DNA from: Sindora glabra
Taxonomy: Eukaryota; Streptophyta; Magnoliopsida; Fabales; Fabaceae
Assembly: GCA_020226215.1 (NCBI GenBank)
Contig: CM035227.1
Coordinates: 2,039,343 to 2,103,342 of the forward strand
Reading direction: 5' to 3'
Length of the DNA: 64,000 bases
Part shown: positions 1-13,260 of the stretch, piece after piece
Layout of the letters: each line of letters begins with the position of its first letter
Numbering within the stretch: the stretch's first letter is position 1
Made by a program: the position numbers and the translations under genes
Notes under the pieces: model-generated
What the model was told of the DNA's origin: nothing
Seen by the model: the letters and a program-made list of their open reading frames with translations, nothing else
The model's database searches: none

Positions 1-900
1 GGTTTTTCTACGGGAGTAGGGGCAGAATGTTGCTGGCCCAGGAAAAGGAATTATGGAGGTGGGCGCTAAAGAACCAGCATGGATGTTGGTGCTGGAGGAG
101 TAACTGGAGTTCTGTTTGTAATTGGCTTGTGGTTGTTATTTTCTCTCTAATCTGATTTACTCGTCAATTAAGATATTACCAAAACATTATGAACCGCTTT
201 TATCTTGCAAGTCACTATTAGACAGAGCGTTGGTGTCTAATTAGATATTATACGGAGTTTGAGCAACAGTTTTACCTCAGTGTTTCTGCAAGGATTAATT
301 TTGGTGCAGGGAGTGATGTACCAATCAGGGATGTGTTTGAGGCGTGGATGCCATTGGACGTGAAGCAATGGAGAGTGAGTGAGAAAAAGAGTTCTCTGTA
401 TTTTTGTTAGAAAATTAGGGAGGAGACCTTGCAGGAGAAATGGAGAAACGGCACCAATAATCATTTAAAGAAATTTGAATATCGGGTGTAATTTATCATT
501 TATAATTAGGCTTGGTGGGTTATTGCAAAAATTAATAATTGTGGCCGTTAAATGTAACTGACTCAAAATTGAAGTGAGTAATTTATATTTTTTTTCTTAT
601 TTTTATGATATTCTCTTAAAACTCCAGCTTTTGAAAGTTTCTTTCTTGCTTAAGTCCTGCGGGTAAATAAGCATATGCGATTCTCTATATTTTCTATCAA
701 TTGATGAGTAACAATATATTCAGACTCTCGGAGTAATAACCCATTAGGTGTTGGATGATGGAGACGAGACTTGAGAGCGTGGGAATTTGTTGAATATGGC
801 ATTGCTTGATAGATGACTCAACAAAGAACATTAATTAAAATAATTGAATTCCATCATACAAGCGCTTCAGTGAACAGCATTGAAATGTTTATTAGACATC
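1..900. other. 3' flank of XTH copy 1, no gene seen
   Basis: This lies downstream of the minus-strand XTH gene. Short open frames exist (for example 237-464 minus) but none resembles a known protein. The last ~60 bases before 900 would be 3' UTR. The stretch is repeated nearly exactly at 50,190-51,089, with a few substitutions around 860-870. Confidence 0.6.
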
Positions 901-1977
901 CTAGAATTGTTGTTTGAAACACTCCGCAGGCAATTGTCCATTGAATCTTTTGAAGTCTCCACAGTAGTTATAGATCATGAAATTCTTCCTCACCCAATTC
1001 AACAGTCCCACCTGAGCATAACTAAGTTGGTGGTATTTGGGAGAAGTCCACCAATTTGCAGGGACATTGGAGGCACACTGGTCGACGCTAACCGGTCCAT
1101 TCCACTTGCAAGCCCTTGCTCTAAAATGACGAAATCTGGCTATGAATGGTGCGCCACTCCAGTCAATCTTAACAAGCCCGCCTCTGGTGGCCCAGTTATC
1201 TGCATTCCATAGGCTGGTATAAACTCTCATTCCTTGCTTGTTAGGATAAGCAATCCCTTCATCTTCGTAGTTTCGGAATACACGAATGGGCAGACCATCA
1301 ACATACCACCTGAGGAGATACAGTCACAGATTATATATGATACCTCAAATTCTTTCATATAGTTAGTTATAACTGAGGAGGAAGTGTAGCATTTTCATAA
1401 ACTAACACAATTTCAGCGGGATTCCAGTGGATGGTATAATTGTGGTAATCAGCGGTTGGGTCAAACCAGAGATAGAATTGCTGCTCCCTGTTTCCTACTC
1501 CATCTGTATATATGTTTGTATGGACAATGTATGGCTCCCCGGAAACATTTCCTAAGAACTCGAAATCTATCTCATTATGCCGGCTTCCCGTAGATGATAG
1601 CTGCACACATTTTAAAGAAATAGACCATATTTTGTTCAAAGAAAATAGCATACAACAACGTAGATTTGTTTTGTAAGTGGCATGAAAGGACAACTCACAT
1701 AGTATGCTGTAACTGTTCCCGCAGAGTTGCCAGCTACCAGCTTGATCAGCATCTCTATACTTCCAAATAGAAAAGCTCTCTTTGACAGGGCAGCAGATCC
1801 TGATGTTTGGTCGAGCACAAGTTGAAGGTCACCTCCGTTCCCCTGAATTGCTGCATGTTGAAGGCCCCAGCTAATGTACATGCTCTTTGAGAAATTTGCA
1901 TCCACATGCTGCAATTGGAATGCAACTGCCAATGCCAACACCAACATACCAACTGGCATCGTATCAAATCTTGCCAT
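901..1977 (-). CDS. XTH: Xyloglucan endotransglucosylase/hydrolase, copy 1
   Basis: Three exons on the minus strand: 1977-1699, 1600-1407 and 1309-901 (TAG at 903-901), giving 882 nt and 293 aa, the usual XTH length. Introns are GT-AG (GTGAGT donor for intron 1, GTTAGT for intron 2). I chose the ATG at 1977 because a hydrophobic signal peptide follows, probably cleaved after VDA near residue 27. The GH16 catalytic motif reads HNEIDFEFLGN and keeps both acidic residues of E-I-D-F-E; the usual first D is N. An N-V-S glycosylation site follows directly, as is typical. WYVDGLPIRVF and SLWNADNWATRGG are family blocks, and the Cys-rich XET C-terminus ends with NYCGDFKRF and AECF. Family role: cutting and re-joining xyloglucan in the cell wall. 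Copy 2 at 51,090-52,166 encodes the same protein. Subfamily not assigned. Confidence 0.95.
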
Positions 1978-2037
1978 GTTGTTCAGCAATCAATAGAATT
2001 GGAAAACTCGAATGCTTTAATCAAAGGATTGTGGTGT

Positions 2038-2046
2038 CTTTATATA
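2038..2046 (-). promoter_or_regulatory. TATA box of XTH copy 1
   Basis: On the minus strand the sequence reads TATATAAAG about 61-69 bases upstream of the ATG at 1977. That spacing suits a plant TATA box with a short 5' leader. The identical site is at 52,227-52,235 for copy 2. Confidence 0.6.
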
Positions 2047-2049
2047 CAA

Positions 2050-5010
2050 GTCAGGCCTTGTATGGTGAAAGGTGAAATTACTCTGCTTGATAATATTTGA
2101 AATTGTTTTCTGAATTCCGAGCATATTGACGTATTCATAGGATTTGACGTTGTGAAATAATTGTAGGGGGAGTGGAGAGCCTGTAGAATTTATGTTGGGT
2201 TTCATAAATAAGTTTGGCTCCTCGTACGGTACAAGTCGTTTTCCATTTTTGGTTTGAAAAGAAACATTATATTGCAAAACAAGTAATTAATTGAAATTTA
2301 AACAAGGAGAGATTAAGTTGATGCTTAGAATGAAGGCGGAATTAGCTGGAACGCGGCTAGTATTGATGAGCTAAGCTCATTTGTTCTGGAGACGTGCGTG
2401 CATGTATGCCCGACTCAGAACAATGTAAAGCGTATTTAGTCATCTATCTTTTCAACTTGGTAAATAATTTTATCATGTCCATTGTACTTGTTTATTAGCT
2501 AAGTTAGAACATTAATGGTTAATGTGCGAACAAAAGGAAAAGAAGCCATACATTTTTTTTTATTAGAAACTAATGTTGATCCTATAGAATAAGTTATTAA
2601 ATAGTCAATTTCCATCGTATAACGAAAATAATATAATAGGTAATTCATTATTCATTTTTTTTATATTTCTATCTCTCACACTTTTTTATATATTTCAATA
2701 TTATTTTTTATTACTAAATAATCAAATAATACCAAATTCTATTATTTTTTATTAAAAAATTTAATAATTATATGTTTATAATAAACTTAAAAATAATATA
2801 TATTTGCATTCTTTATTAAAAATCATTTAATATAAAAAATTGAAAAATTAAAGTTCTTGTGCTTTCACTATGAATTTTTTTCTAATTATAATTTTCATAA
2901 TAAAACTTAAATTAACCATTTTATTATTATTAATCATAGGAAAAATTACACTCATATTTCTTAAATTTTAACTTAATTATACTTAGATTCCTTCAATTTT
3001 TAAAAAATTACACTCACTTCCTTTATTTATTAAAAACAAGGGAGTTCGATTTATATTTAAAATATAGAACAGAGAGGAAGTGAGTGACAGTGTATATAAA
3101 AAGAAATGTTAATATGTATTTGTAGCAATACGAGAGATGTGAATGTAATTACATTAAACTTCAGGTGAGTATAATTTACCCATAATCATATTATATATTT
3201 TTGTTATATCAAATATTTAATAAAATATTTATTATTTTTATGATATAGAATGCTATTGTCATTAATTTCTTCTTCTATATTTCATTTTTACATTATTTTA
3301 GTGTATCAAATGTAAAAATAGAATAGAATGTATATTTTATCACAGTCAATGCAGTCTACATAAGATAATATTGTAATATTTTCAAAAAAATTATTAATTG
3401 AACAAAATATAGAATATAAAAATTACATTCGTAGGAATAGCATAGTTCCCAACAATATTATTACTTTTAAGAATATATCATTTTGCAAACTAAACACTAT
3501 CTCCAATCAAGTTTTTTTTTCTTAAAAAAAAAAAAATACAAAAGACGCGATAATTTGTGATCGGTCCCTTAGCAAGCAAATGCCGTACGTTTTGAGAGAC
3601 CATCTTGCTGGCTGAAAATCTATAATCATTAATTTCGTTTTTGTATCCATAAAAGCTAGATATATATTTCAGCATAAATAGTCTAATTGTATTTACGTTA
3701 AGGACATACCGAATATAATTTTTTTAATAAAATAAGAATGATAATTCATTTAATATGTGCATATAAAATGTTGGGTTAAAAATCCAAAAATAAAAATTTT
3801 AAAATAATATTAAATATCATTTTATTGCTAAAATACCAACTATTAATATTACATCTTTTCTTAATGTTACTGATGTGAATATGATTACATCACAAGGCAT
3901 GAAATATTAATTCTCTGATAAGGAATAACGTAAAGAAAAATAAAAATTTATAAATAGAAGATTTTTTATTTTTTATGCACAATGAGAGCTTTCATTCAAA
4001 AAATCCTCATCCCTTATTTCAAGAGTAAATCTCCACCCTTTTGTTATACCTTTTGATGTTAGGATTAGTCAATTACTAATTAGGTCCATGTTTAAAAATT
4101 TTAGCGCAAAGCTAAAATAAATTTTTATGCTCGAAATAATTAAAAATACTGGGAGCTCAACTACATTGCTAAATGAATTATAGATGAGAAAAATTATGAT
4201 TAAATTATTGTGACCAGATAATTTTCCCATAGGATGACTTGATTATGTAGAAATTTGTGGTGATAAATTTTTATAATTATGCATAATCTCATGGTATTGG
4301 CAGTGGCGGGGTTTGACTAAAATTTTTGGGGGGAAAATTAAAAAAAATTTTAATATATAAAAAATTTATAATGTTATATAATTTTTAACATTTTATTTAT
4401 TGCTAAAGATTTTGTAGATAATTTTATAATTAATCATTACTAAAAAAATTAAAAAAGTGAATAAAATATTGAATTAGAAGATATTAGAAATGACCTCAAT
4501 TCAAAATAAATCTCTTTATTCTTTTAAGGACTTGAAGTTATCAATGACGGAATCAACTAGAATTTTTAGCTATTTCTTATTAAATATAAATTATCAATGA
4601 TAAACAATAAATGTTCACCCAAGTTATTCTTCCCTGTGTCACTAATTTTTCTTTTAAAAAATTTATTAATTGTCTTATTCTTAATCATCTAAAAATTAAC
4701 TAGTTGAATATAAATCAAATTAACTCATATAAACATTAAAATAAGAAATAACAATTAATATAATAAATTCATACAAATGAAATATTAAGAATGACACTGA
4801 GATAATTAAGCATTGAAAAAAATTAAAAAAAATTGATACTAAGACATACACAAAGTCTAAAAATGAGTTGAAAGAAAAAATGAAAATATTCAATATAATA
4901 GTTCAAATATTGAACAATTTTAAAAAATTTAAATCATGCTTTGAAAGAGTTGAGATATGTTGCTTTACATTTATTTTCATTGAAATTGGAGTTATTTACT
5001 ATTATCTTGT
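2050..5010. other. AT-rich intergenic DNA upstream of XTH copy 1
   Basis: I see no gene here. The first few hundred bases are presumably XTH promoter. The rest is very AT-rich with many A/T runs and no open frame that looks coding. The equivalent stretch at 52,240-55,196 differs by scattered substitutions and 1-2-bp indels in homopolymers, for example near 2,165, 2,555 and 3,530. Confidence 0.6.
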
Positions 5011-5375
5011 CTTTATACAAGAAATTTAAGGAAATTATAAATGTCTTAAATTTAACTTCTCAAAAAAGTTAACTTAAGTGAAGAGGCCAGCATGTATATT
5101 ATTTTTCAATTAATCAATTTAAATAGGGTAGCAAAATTCTTTATACAAGAAATTTAAGGAAATTATAAATGTCTTAAATTTAACTTCTCAAAGAAGTTAA
5201 CTTAAGGTGAAGAGGCCAGCATGTATATTATTTTTCAATTAATCAATTTAAATAGAGTAGCAAAATTATTTATCTATGTTTTAAATTTAACTTCTTAAAG
5301 AAGTTAGCTTAAGCTAGCATGCATATTATCTTTAAATTAGTCAATTTAAGCAGAGTAGTAAAACTATTTATTTAT
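5011..5375. repeat. Tandem repeat, ~128-bp unit, about 2.8 copies, with hairpin core
   Basis: Units begin at 5,011 (CTTTATACAAG) and 5,139, and a shorter, more diverged third unit follows from about 5,268. Each unit contains an inverted repeat of the form TAACTTC-TCAAA-GAAGTTA, extending to roughly 14-bp imperfect arms ending in CTTAAG. The hairpin survives in the third unit although its flanks have diverged. The repeat recurs in duplication copy 2. Confidence 0.85.
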
Positions 5376-6950
5376 ATTTTATTTAATATTATATTATATT
5401 TTTTTTAATTTTGGTGTTTTAAATAAGTCTTTAAAATAATGTTTTGACCTTCAATTTTGTAAAATTACTATATATTCTCTAAACTATGTCATTTTGAACT
5501 AACAAAGTTATATATTTTAAACTTCATAAATTCTAAATACATAAGGAGTGAAAATATTTTGGAGAGGCCAATTAACATATATAAAAAAAAATTTACACAC
5601 AATTACGCTATATTATTATAAAATTGTAAAAAATTGGCCTTCCAACCTATACTACGCTCCACCTTCGGATATAGGATTTGTGGGATAAGAAATTTAGAAG
5701 AGTCCAATTATCCTATTTCACATTTTGTACTTACTGCCGCCCTAAATCCCATGTTGTTCTTCATTTTTTCCTCCATTAACTTTCTCACACTCTCTCCACT
5801 CATTTCTCACTTATTTAGTCAATTCACTACGACCAATCCAATGCTAAATCTGCCTTAACTTCAATCTAATAAGTAGCATTCTATTTAAACAATTGCTTAT
5901 TTTTATGAGATTTCTTATACTTTTTACTATTATAGAGTTATAAAAGAAATTTGGTTGGATTAGTTGTTTTTAGTTTAGGTGTTGTTATTTTTATGATGAA
6001 TTTGAAGTTGTTGTTTTTATCATAAGTTCATTATGAATATTGATGGTTCAATTAAGACATTGAGGTTTTAAGTGAGATTGGAAATGAAAGGAATCAAATG
6101 AATAGTAATTTTTGCAAAAAAAAATATAGGTTTATATAGATAAATTGACTTACCAATCGAGTTTGGCAATTTTTTTATATGGTTTGAATCAATTGATAAA
6201 TTAATTCAATTAGAATTCATTGAGAAAACTGATTTAATGGACTTCAGGTACACTCTATATAATCTGAATCAATTTTTCTAATATTTTAGTCATAAGGACA
6301 CTTTAGTAATTAATGAAATATTTAATTTTTAACTAATATTCTTTAAATTGTTGGTAACATTTTACTGGTTCAGAACATATAATCAGTAATCACATGCCCA
6401 TTGTGGGCAAGCAATAATATCTCGGATGTGATTAGCAGGAACTTGAGAATTATGATTGCTTAACCAATGGTAAAGTACCATCAGCCGTCACATATACGTT
6501 AGGAGGGCTGTTGAGTAGTTGAGGAGTGGCTAAGGGTTATCTCTCCATCCCACTAAATTTAACTGCCAGTTTATACTTTTTTATTCGAAATCGATCGGTT
6601 AAAACACTTTGATCACCTTAAAACAATTAATTCAGTTGTGATCAATTTGAAAATGGTTTGGTAAGAATTGAAAACTTGTAAATGTCTTCATGCTTTGATA
6701 AGTTTTTGATATACATGCTCTGAACAATTTTCTTTTTCCTTAACAAAAATAAGAAGAACCGTGCTTAATAACTCAATCCCCTTGAACCAGGTTTTCCTCC
6801 AATTCATTATCATAATTTGGCTAAATACACGTAATCCACTTATATTATACCTCACATGCAAAATACCACATGATAGTTTAAAAGGTGTAAACATTTAAGC
6901 TGTATCTATTGTGCTAAAAATCTCTTCCCGTTATCTCTCCTTCTAAATTT
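5376..6950. other. Intergenic DNA, possible old retroelement-derived sequence
   Basis: No gene recognised. The open frame at 5,634-5,858 (+) has no family features. The segment from about 5,940 to 6,260 resembles 31,000-31,450 in word order (a Phe/Leu-codon-like T-rich stretch followed by AATCAATTGAT-type repeats), which suggests a dispersed repeat family. A frame on the minus strand at 6,688-6,894 is likewise unrecognised. Confidence 0.4.
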
Positions 6951-6979
6951 TAATGATAGAAGAGGATTTTTATAATTTT

Positions 6980-8360
6980 TATTTTAGAATGCTCCACTGT
7001 ATAAAAACTAAGCTTTCAAAATCATTTTTCTATTTAAAATTAATTTTAAAATAAAAATTAGAAATAATAATTTTACTTTCAAAATTAATATTTAAATATT
7101 ATCAAATATAAAATATAAATTTATAATCAATTTGCAAAACAAATTATTCATAATAAACTATAATCAAAATAAAATTTTCCCACCATGAATCTCTTTGACA
7201 TGTCTTATGTTTGATTCCCACTACCAAAAATTTTAAGGGGTTAAATGATACTTAGTATCATTATAACTCTCCAAGAGACCGGTGACATATCTTGATCTTG
7301 GAGTGAAGGAACCTATACTAATTTTAAATTTTTAGTTATCAAAAAAATATTTTTCCCACCATGATATGAAACAACTTTAAAAAAAATTCATTATTTGCAT
7401 TTTAATCAATTTTCCTTTTTAAGTTAATAACTTTTTATAAAGTTATTTCCTTAATAGAATATATAACTTCAAATTATAATTAAAATTTCATAGCGAGATG
7501 ATTTCCTCTAATAATTTTTTTGCGTATATATATACAAGTATTTTGGAAATGATTTATTTTGTTATGATTTATTTAAATAAACTATACTAGTTACTATGTC
7601 TAATAAATTTGTGATAAGGAAGAATTTTTGTAAAATTTATTATATTTTTAATAATTTATTCATGAATTCATCTTATTTGAATATAATTTATATATTATTT
7701 TTTAATTTTGAAGATTTTGTGGGCAGTTTTAGGAAATAAGAAAATAAAATTTCAGTTGTTATTCCAAGTTATATATATTATTACAAAAACAATTTTATGA
7801 AAAAAAATTACCCATAAAATAGAAAAGTGCTAAAAATGCAATGTAATAGAATATTTTTTAAAGTTGTTTTGTGTAATGGGAAAAATTAATTTTGAATATA
7901 ATTGACTATGATTAATTATTTTGAAAAAATATTATAAATGCATATTTAATATTAGCTAACATCTTAAAATTAACTTTGAAACTCAAAATTATTATTTTTA
8001 ATTTAAATTAAAATCAATTTTAGAAACAAAAATAATTTTGACAAGTTAATTTTTGTGCAACTAAGTATATTAATAAAAGTAATGTGAATGATAAGGCTAA
8101 AAATTATGAATAATTATTTTGAAAGGTGATTATGTTACATAAATAACTGTTCATAATTTTTATAAGATTAAAATATTTAAATAAGAATAATATGGCAAAA
8201 AATTATTCATAATTAATTTGAAAAGATCATAAATTAATATTTTATAGTATTTAAATATTAATTTTGAAAGAAAAAATTAATAATTTTCAATTTTCAATTT
8301 AAAATCTATTTTTTCATAAAACTAATTTTTAAATGTTAATTTTTACGTAACCAAACACAA
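6980..8360. repeat. AT-rich MITE-like repeat cluster
   Basis: Several related blocks containing AAATTATTCATAATTAATTT or its complement recur between 7,000 and 8,300 in both orientations. The right edge reads TTTTTACGTAACCAAACACA, a form common at ends of plant miniature transposons. I could not define exact termini or a target-site duplication, so the number of inserted units is unknown. The same cluster is present at about 57,180-58,560. Confidence 0.4.
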
Positions 8361-9289
8361 CAGAAAGAATAACATCACAAAAGTCATCTACCATTAAAGA
8401 TTTTGAAGGAGAGATAAAGCAGGGATTTTTATGCATAGTATGTACTAGGGGATTATGTATATTTTAACCATTATTTTATACACTAATGATAGAGTTTCAT
8501 CACAAGATCCCTTATATATTAACCAAACCTTTCATCGATTTAACACACTTCACTATTATAGTTTTACAAATATATATCAAATATTTGGTGGATTACATAT
8601 TAATTTTTAATCAATGTCTAGTTGAATGTTGTTATATATTTGTTATGATCTTGGTTATATAACCAATATAAAAAATTAAAATAATGTCATTTCTTCTATC
8701 TATGAAATTGTCATCATTTCTTCATGAAAAATAAAATGCGGTAAGATAAGATGTTGATTTTTATCAAATAACTATTACTAAAAATCAATATTAAACGTTA
8801 GTAGTTTTAAAAATCTAATGTAGCATTTCATTTTCTAACAAAACCTCTTATTTCCCTTTGTATACTCCTTCCGTTCTATACAACTTTTCAAAATAGTTTT
8901 TATTACACTACTCCTAATTTCAAATATACAAAAAAAAAAATTCACTTTATAATACTCTAATTTCAAAATGCATACAAAACACTCCAAATGAAACATAAGC
9001 CAATATTTCATATTATACTGTACAATCTCATATTCCTAGATCCAATACAAAATAGTTCAATTAAAATAGAAATCACATTTTTCCATTATATTAATCCCAT
9101 ACAATTAGGACATTGGATTAAATAGTACCTTGTAAGAAGAAGATTACCTTGCAAGAAGAAGATTATACTACTAAATGTTAGCATATGGCCAAACCATATT
9201 TCAAGTTGCAAGGAAAAATAAGCAAGGGTTTATTAGTGAAAGTTAAATTATATTTGAAATATAAGACAACATTTGACTTAAAATAAACT
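8361..9289. other. AT-rich intergenic DNA, no gene seen
   Basis: No coding signal. There is a short direct repeat of about 21 bp at 9,127-9,168 (ACCTTG-AAGAAGAAGATTA twice) just before the copia gag remnant. Confidence 0.5.
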
Positions 9290-10050
9290 AAATTTAAATG
9301 AATATTTTTCTTTTTCTTCTCAGCCCAACTTTTATATTTGAAGCAATTTATTCTATTGTATCCATACTTCTTGCAAAATTGACAATTACCCTTGAATTAA
9401 GCCTTTTTGGGCTTAAAGTGTTGTCCACCAGTCTCACTTTTCTAATTGTTCTTCCTTCCATGGTTATGTTAACCATTGTTGGTTTTTTTTATTAGTTTTC
9501 ATGCCATGTTCAAAGGTGGAACCATGCGTAGTATAATTGATCACTTGAGCTTTACCCTTCTTCCTATCTTACTCAACTTGGATAATAATGAAAATAAGCT
9601 CATTTATAGTCCATTTAGTTTTCTGAATGCTATAAGATATTTTCAAAATATCAAATTAAGACAAGAGAAATTTCAACACTCATCAAGTTAGACAATTATC
9701 ACCTAGAACAACTTTCATAAACTTCAATTTGTTGTAGTAGTACATCAATCTCAAAATATGCTCCTGTCCCACTAATACCATCATACACTAATTTTTCAAG
9801 CAATAAGAGATACTAACCATTCTTAACCTTATTAAATTTCATATACTTTTTAACCATAAAATCTAAGAATGTCTTCGCAATATCAATTTCAAGGATTGTC
9901 TTTAATAGTTTTGTTCTTTGTATACTTCATCACCATTAAACAAATCTTATTGAATGGATCCACTTTTCATGATAACTTTTCTATTTTGTTGTAAATTCAA
10001 CATTAACAACAAGTTTTGCTTTCTTAATGGTCAGATCTAGATTTAAGATT
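9290..10050 (-). pseudogene. Degraded Ty1/copia gag fragment, copy 1
   Basis: Read on the minus strand, the region resembles the C-terminal part of plant copia gag. A stretch resembling KTKWTINELI followed by charged residues is succeeded by a zinc-knuckle at 9,384-9,343 reading CQFCKKYGYNRINC. The knuckle His is Tyr, so metal binding would be lost. Several stops and frame changes interrupt the reading and no protease, integrase or reverse transcriptase follows. The plus-strand frames at 9,298-9,495 and 9,476-9,691 are shadows. It is present in both duplication copies, so it predates the duplication. Confidence 0.7.
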
Positions 10051-12680
10051 GTTAGATATAACTTTAGTGATTCAATCCAATCCTAATGGTTTGTCTAATT
10101 TGACATCTTAATAGTATTTAATTGCATAAGTAAGGAAACTAAAGAAAACAAATTCAATACGTCAATGCGTGTATGTTTAACTTTATGCTTTAAACTTTTC
10201 TCAGTATACTATGCAATTATACATAATATTATATTATAAAACCTAATATTGATAGGGGATTTAAGATCTTATAATATAATACAAAAACTAAATACTATAT
10301 TCCTAAAACATAACACTGATAAGGTGCTAACCAACTTTAGAAATATAATATTAAATTCTACACTCATATTATCCTTAACAAGCTATATTAATAATATTAT
10401 ATTGATATGATATTAAAATATAATTAATATATCATTCTCCTTAGTTTAACTAACTTTTTAATAAATATTAATAAAATTTTATGCAGTTTGGCCCACAATA
10501 AATAGGTTTATAATTATATAAAATTACATGATATAATATAAGCTCAAAATGATTCCTAAAAAATATATTTTATATGCATATATTCATGCAAAAATTATTC
10601 GATGGGCTAAATAGTGTTCAAAAATTTCATGAAAAATATATGTGGAAGCCCAAACAAAAAGAATCATATTATAAAATTTTCAACCTTAGATAACTCAAAT
10701 GGGCACCTAAATTAAACAGGAAAAATATAATTAAAATAATTTTAATTTCAAAAAATTTTGAAAAAATACCTAAAAATCAAGGTTAGAAAGTGAAGTCTAA
10801 TGGTGCAAGCATAGCAATCGCCTAATGTCCAAATGATGACATGTAGCTTGCACACTCTATTAGCATGCATGCATTGTTCATCATCATTCACTTCTAATTT
10901 GGGTCTGCAACTCAGGTTGCCCAACTCAAATGCAGATCCAATGTTAACAAAGCTCAATTTTAACCTATTCCAAATGTTTTCTAACATTTTTTTCACATAA
11001 AATCATCATTTAGTATATTTTTATGCAAAAAATTGACCAGCATTTGAAATTGAAAAATTTTTAAGGAAAAACTGGTTTAATGGCTTTAAAAATTAATGTG
11101 TATTGAAACATTAAAATGCTTAATTTTAGCTAGTTTTAATGAATTTTCATAAATTACAATTATCATTAATTAAAAAAAATCCAAAATGACTGGAAAAATT
11201 AAAACTATTTATGGCTATCTTTTGAAAAAAAATGACTAGTAGACCACGCATTCCTTTTTCAAGCCTTTCAAGGAAAGTTATAAATTTTCCAAGAATAATG
11301 TAAACATAGCAAACTAGAAAAATATTGAAACAAAAATTAACAATGCAAAAGCTATGCATTTAATGAACTATGCAATTTTTTGGTATGTCTTGAAACTAAA
11401 AAATCTTACTAAGATAGAATGTTGCTAGATTGCATAAAACTTATCATCTCAAAATAGCATATTAGATTGGCAAATACATAAAGTAAAATATGCATATATT
11501 GAAACCATGCATTTAAACGTAGCAATAGATAAAATGATATTAGTGTATTTTTGGGGAGAATGAATATTTGACATAGAGGGGGTGTGATCACATTAACCTA
11601 AGATTTGGGAGTAGTAATCCCTATTCATAATGTGTAATTAGAAAAGGGTTGATCCATCATAAAAAACCATCTGTTAATTACTACATTTACAGATTAAACT
11701 GTCATTTGAACCCAACTGGACTATCTCTTTATTTGGGCTAAACCCTTTAAAATTCTTCCTAAATTAGATAATTAAGGGTCCAATATAAAATTAAGTCTAA
11801 AATTTACAAGTTTCTTTACCATTTTATGAACTCTAAGTTAAATATTGTGTGAATACCATTAACATTATGTACTTATTTGATTTTAATTTACGTTTAAACT
11901 ATTGTGGAAATACACTAAATAGATATATTTATTTATAGACATATTTTAATGTTATTTATCAAATAAAAGTGTTTGTTTCAACTTTAAAATAGTTAAAGCA
12001 AAATTTTTTAGTACCACATACCAAAGATCATAAAAAGTATTATATGTTAGAGCATTGAAAAATTGAAGCTTCTAGTGAAAGTTAATAGTTTGTTAGTATA
12101 AATAATACCTACGATTAAAATTCTTTCACTATATGTCCTACCTACGGATCACCATAGGGTAAAAGGACAATTTAAAATCCGAGGGTAAATGTATATAATA
12201 TATTGTTACGGTGTAACATTTCTCGTTGTATATATTTAATAATTAATGGAAAAAATTATGAGTATAGTATCATTTTAGCCTATGAACTTATATTCCAAGG
12301 ATATAAATCTTTTGAATTTTTAATGATGGATAATGATGAATTTCACTTGTCACTATTTGTCTTATGTGCTATAGCATATCACAATTTTTGGAAATTAATT
12401 GTCATAACTTTAAAGCAGCTTAAACCTACTCATTTTTCTATTTTATAATAGTTTCTTGTCAATGTTATTGTTACTTGAAATTTCATCCTTTCCTTTTATA
12501 TGAAAAAATTCAAAATCAAGTTAAGGACCATTCCTAGATTAGGAGTGGAAATAAATTATATCAAATTAGGTTTTACCTTATATAGACTAGGCTTATCTCG
12601 TAAATTATTGATTTGAGTTTAATTTATTAACTTTTATAAGATTAAAATTTGAGTTCAGCCTAACCTATTTAAATAGTGTA
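10051..12680. other. AT-rich intergenic DNA left of the CACTA element
   Basis: No gene recognised. The 82-aa minus frame at 10,748-10,996 and the 81-aa plus frame at 12,203-12,448 are present in both duplication copies (the second shortened in copy 2), but neither has recognisable domains and their codon use looks like background. The last ~140 bases, ending CCTATTTAAATAGTGTA, form the insertion site of the CACTA element. Confidence 0.5.
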
Positions 12681-13260
12681 CACTACAACAAAAAGGTTCA
12701 ATAACGACGACATTTTTAGCAACGACAATCACTCGGTTGTCATTGATAAGATTAAAAACTTTTAGCAAAGATAAAGTCATCAGTAAAAAAATGGTGCCAA
12801 ACAATTTGGCGAAGGCGAGAATTGAAATATTTCAGCAATGACTATTATCATCGCAAAAGACCAAAACCTTCAATGACAACAAAGTTATCGCTAAAAAGGT
12901 TGGCACAAATTCCAATGCAAGCTATTTAACGACGGCAAAGTTATCGTTGAAAATATTAATCTTTATTGATGACATTATCATCGCTGAAAGGTTGGCATAA
13001 ATTGCAGTGCAAGCTCTTCGGCGATGACTTTGTCATCACTGAAAACTTTAATCTTTACCGATGATATTATCATCGTTGAAGGGTTGGCACAAATTTCAGT
13101 GCAAGCCCTTCAACGATGATAAAATTGTCACTAAAACCCTAGTCTTTAGCGATGATATTGCACTGGAATTTGTGCCAACCCTTCAGTGACGATAAAGTTA
13201 TCGCTAAAGGGTGGTTATTTTAGCAACAACTAAGAAATTTGTCATAGTTGAAGGGTCTAT

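Noticed and set aside
880..1212. 110-aa open frame on the plus strand (and its copy at 51,069-51,401)
   Set aside because: It lies antisense to XTH exon 3, which has clear family motifs and correct splice phases. The plus frame is a shadow of that exon.
9298..9691. Possible small membrane proteins on the plus strand (65 and 71 aa), seen in both duplication copies
   Set aside because: The opposite strand reads as copia gag with a zinc-knuckle. Conservation in copy 2 only reflects the recent duplication.
10748..10996. 82-aa minus-strand frame retained in both copies
   Set aside because: Retention over a ~1% diverged duplication is no evidence of coding. No domain, codon bias or splice context supports it.
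12713..13220. Regularly spaced repeats in the CACTA arm considered as a CRISPR-like or satellite array
   Set aside because: Units vary in length and orientation, and the CACTA termini explain them as subterminal repeats of a DNA transposon.
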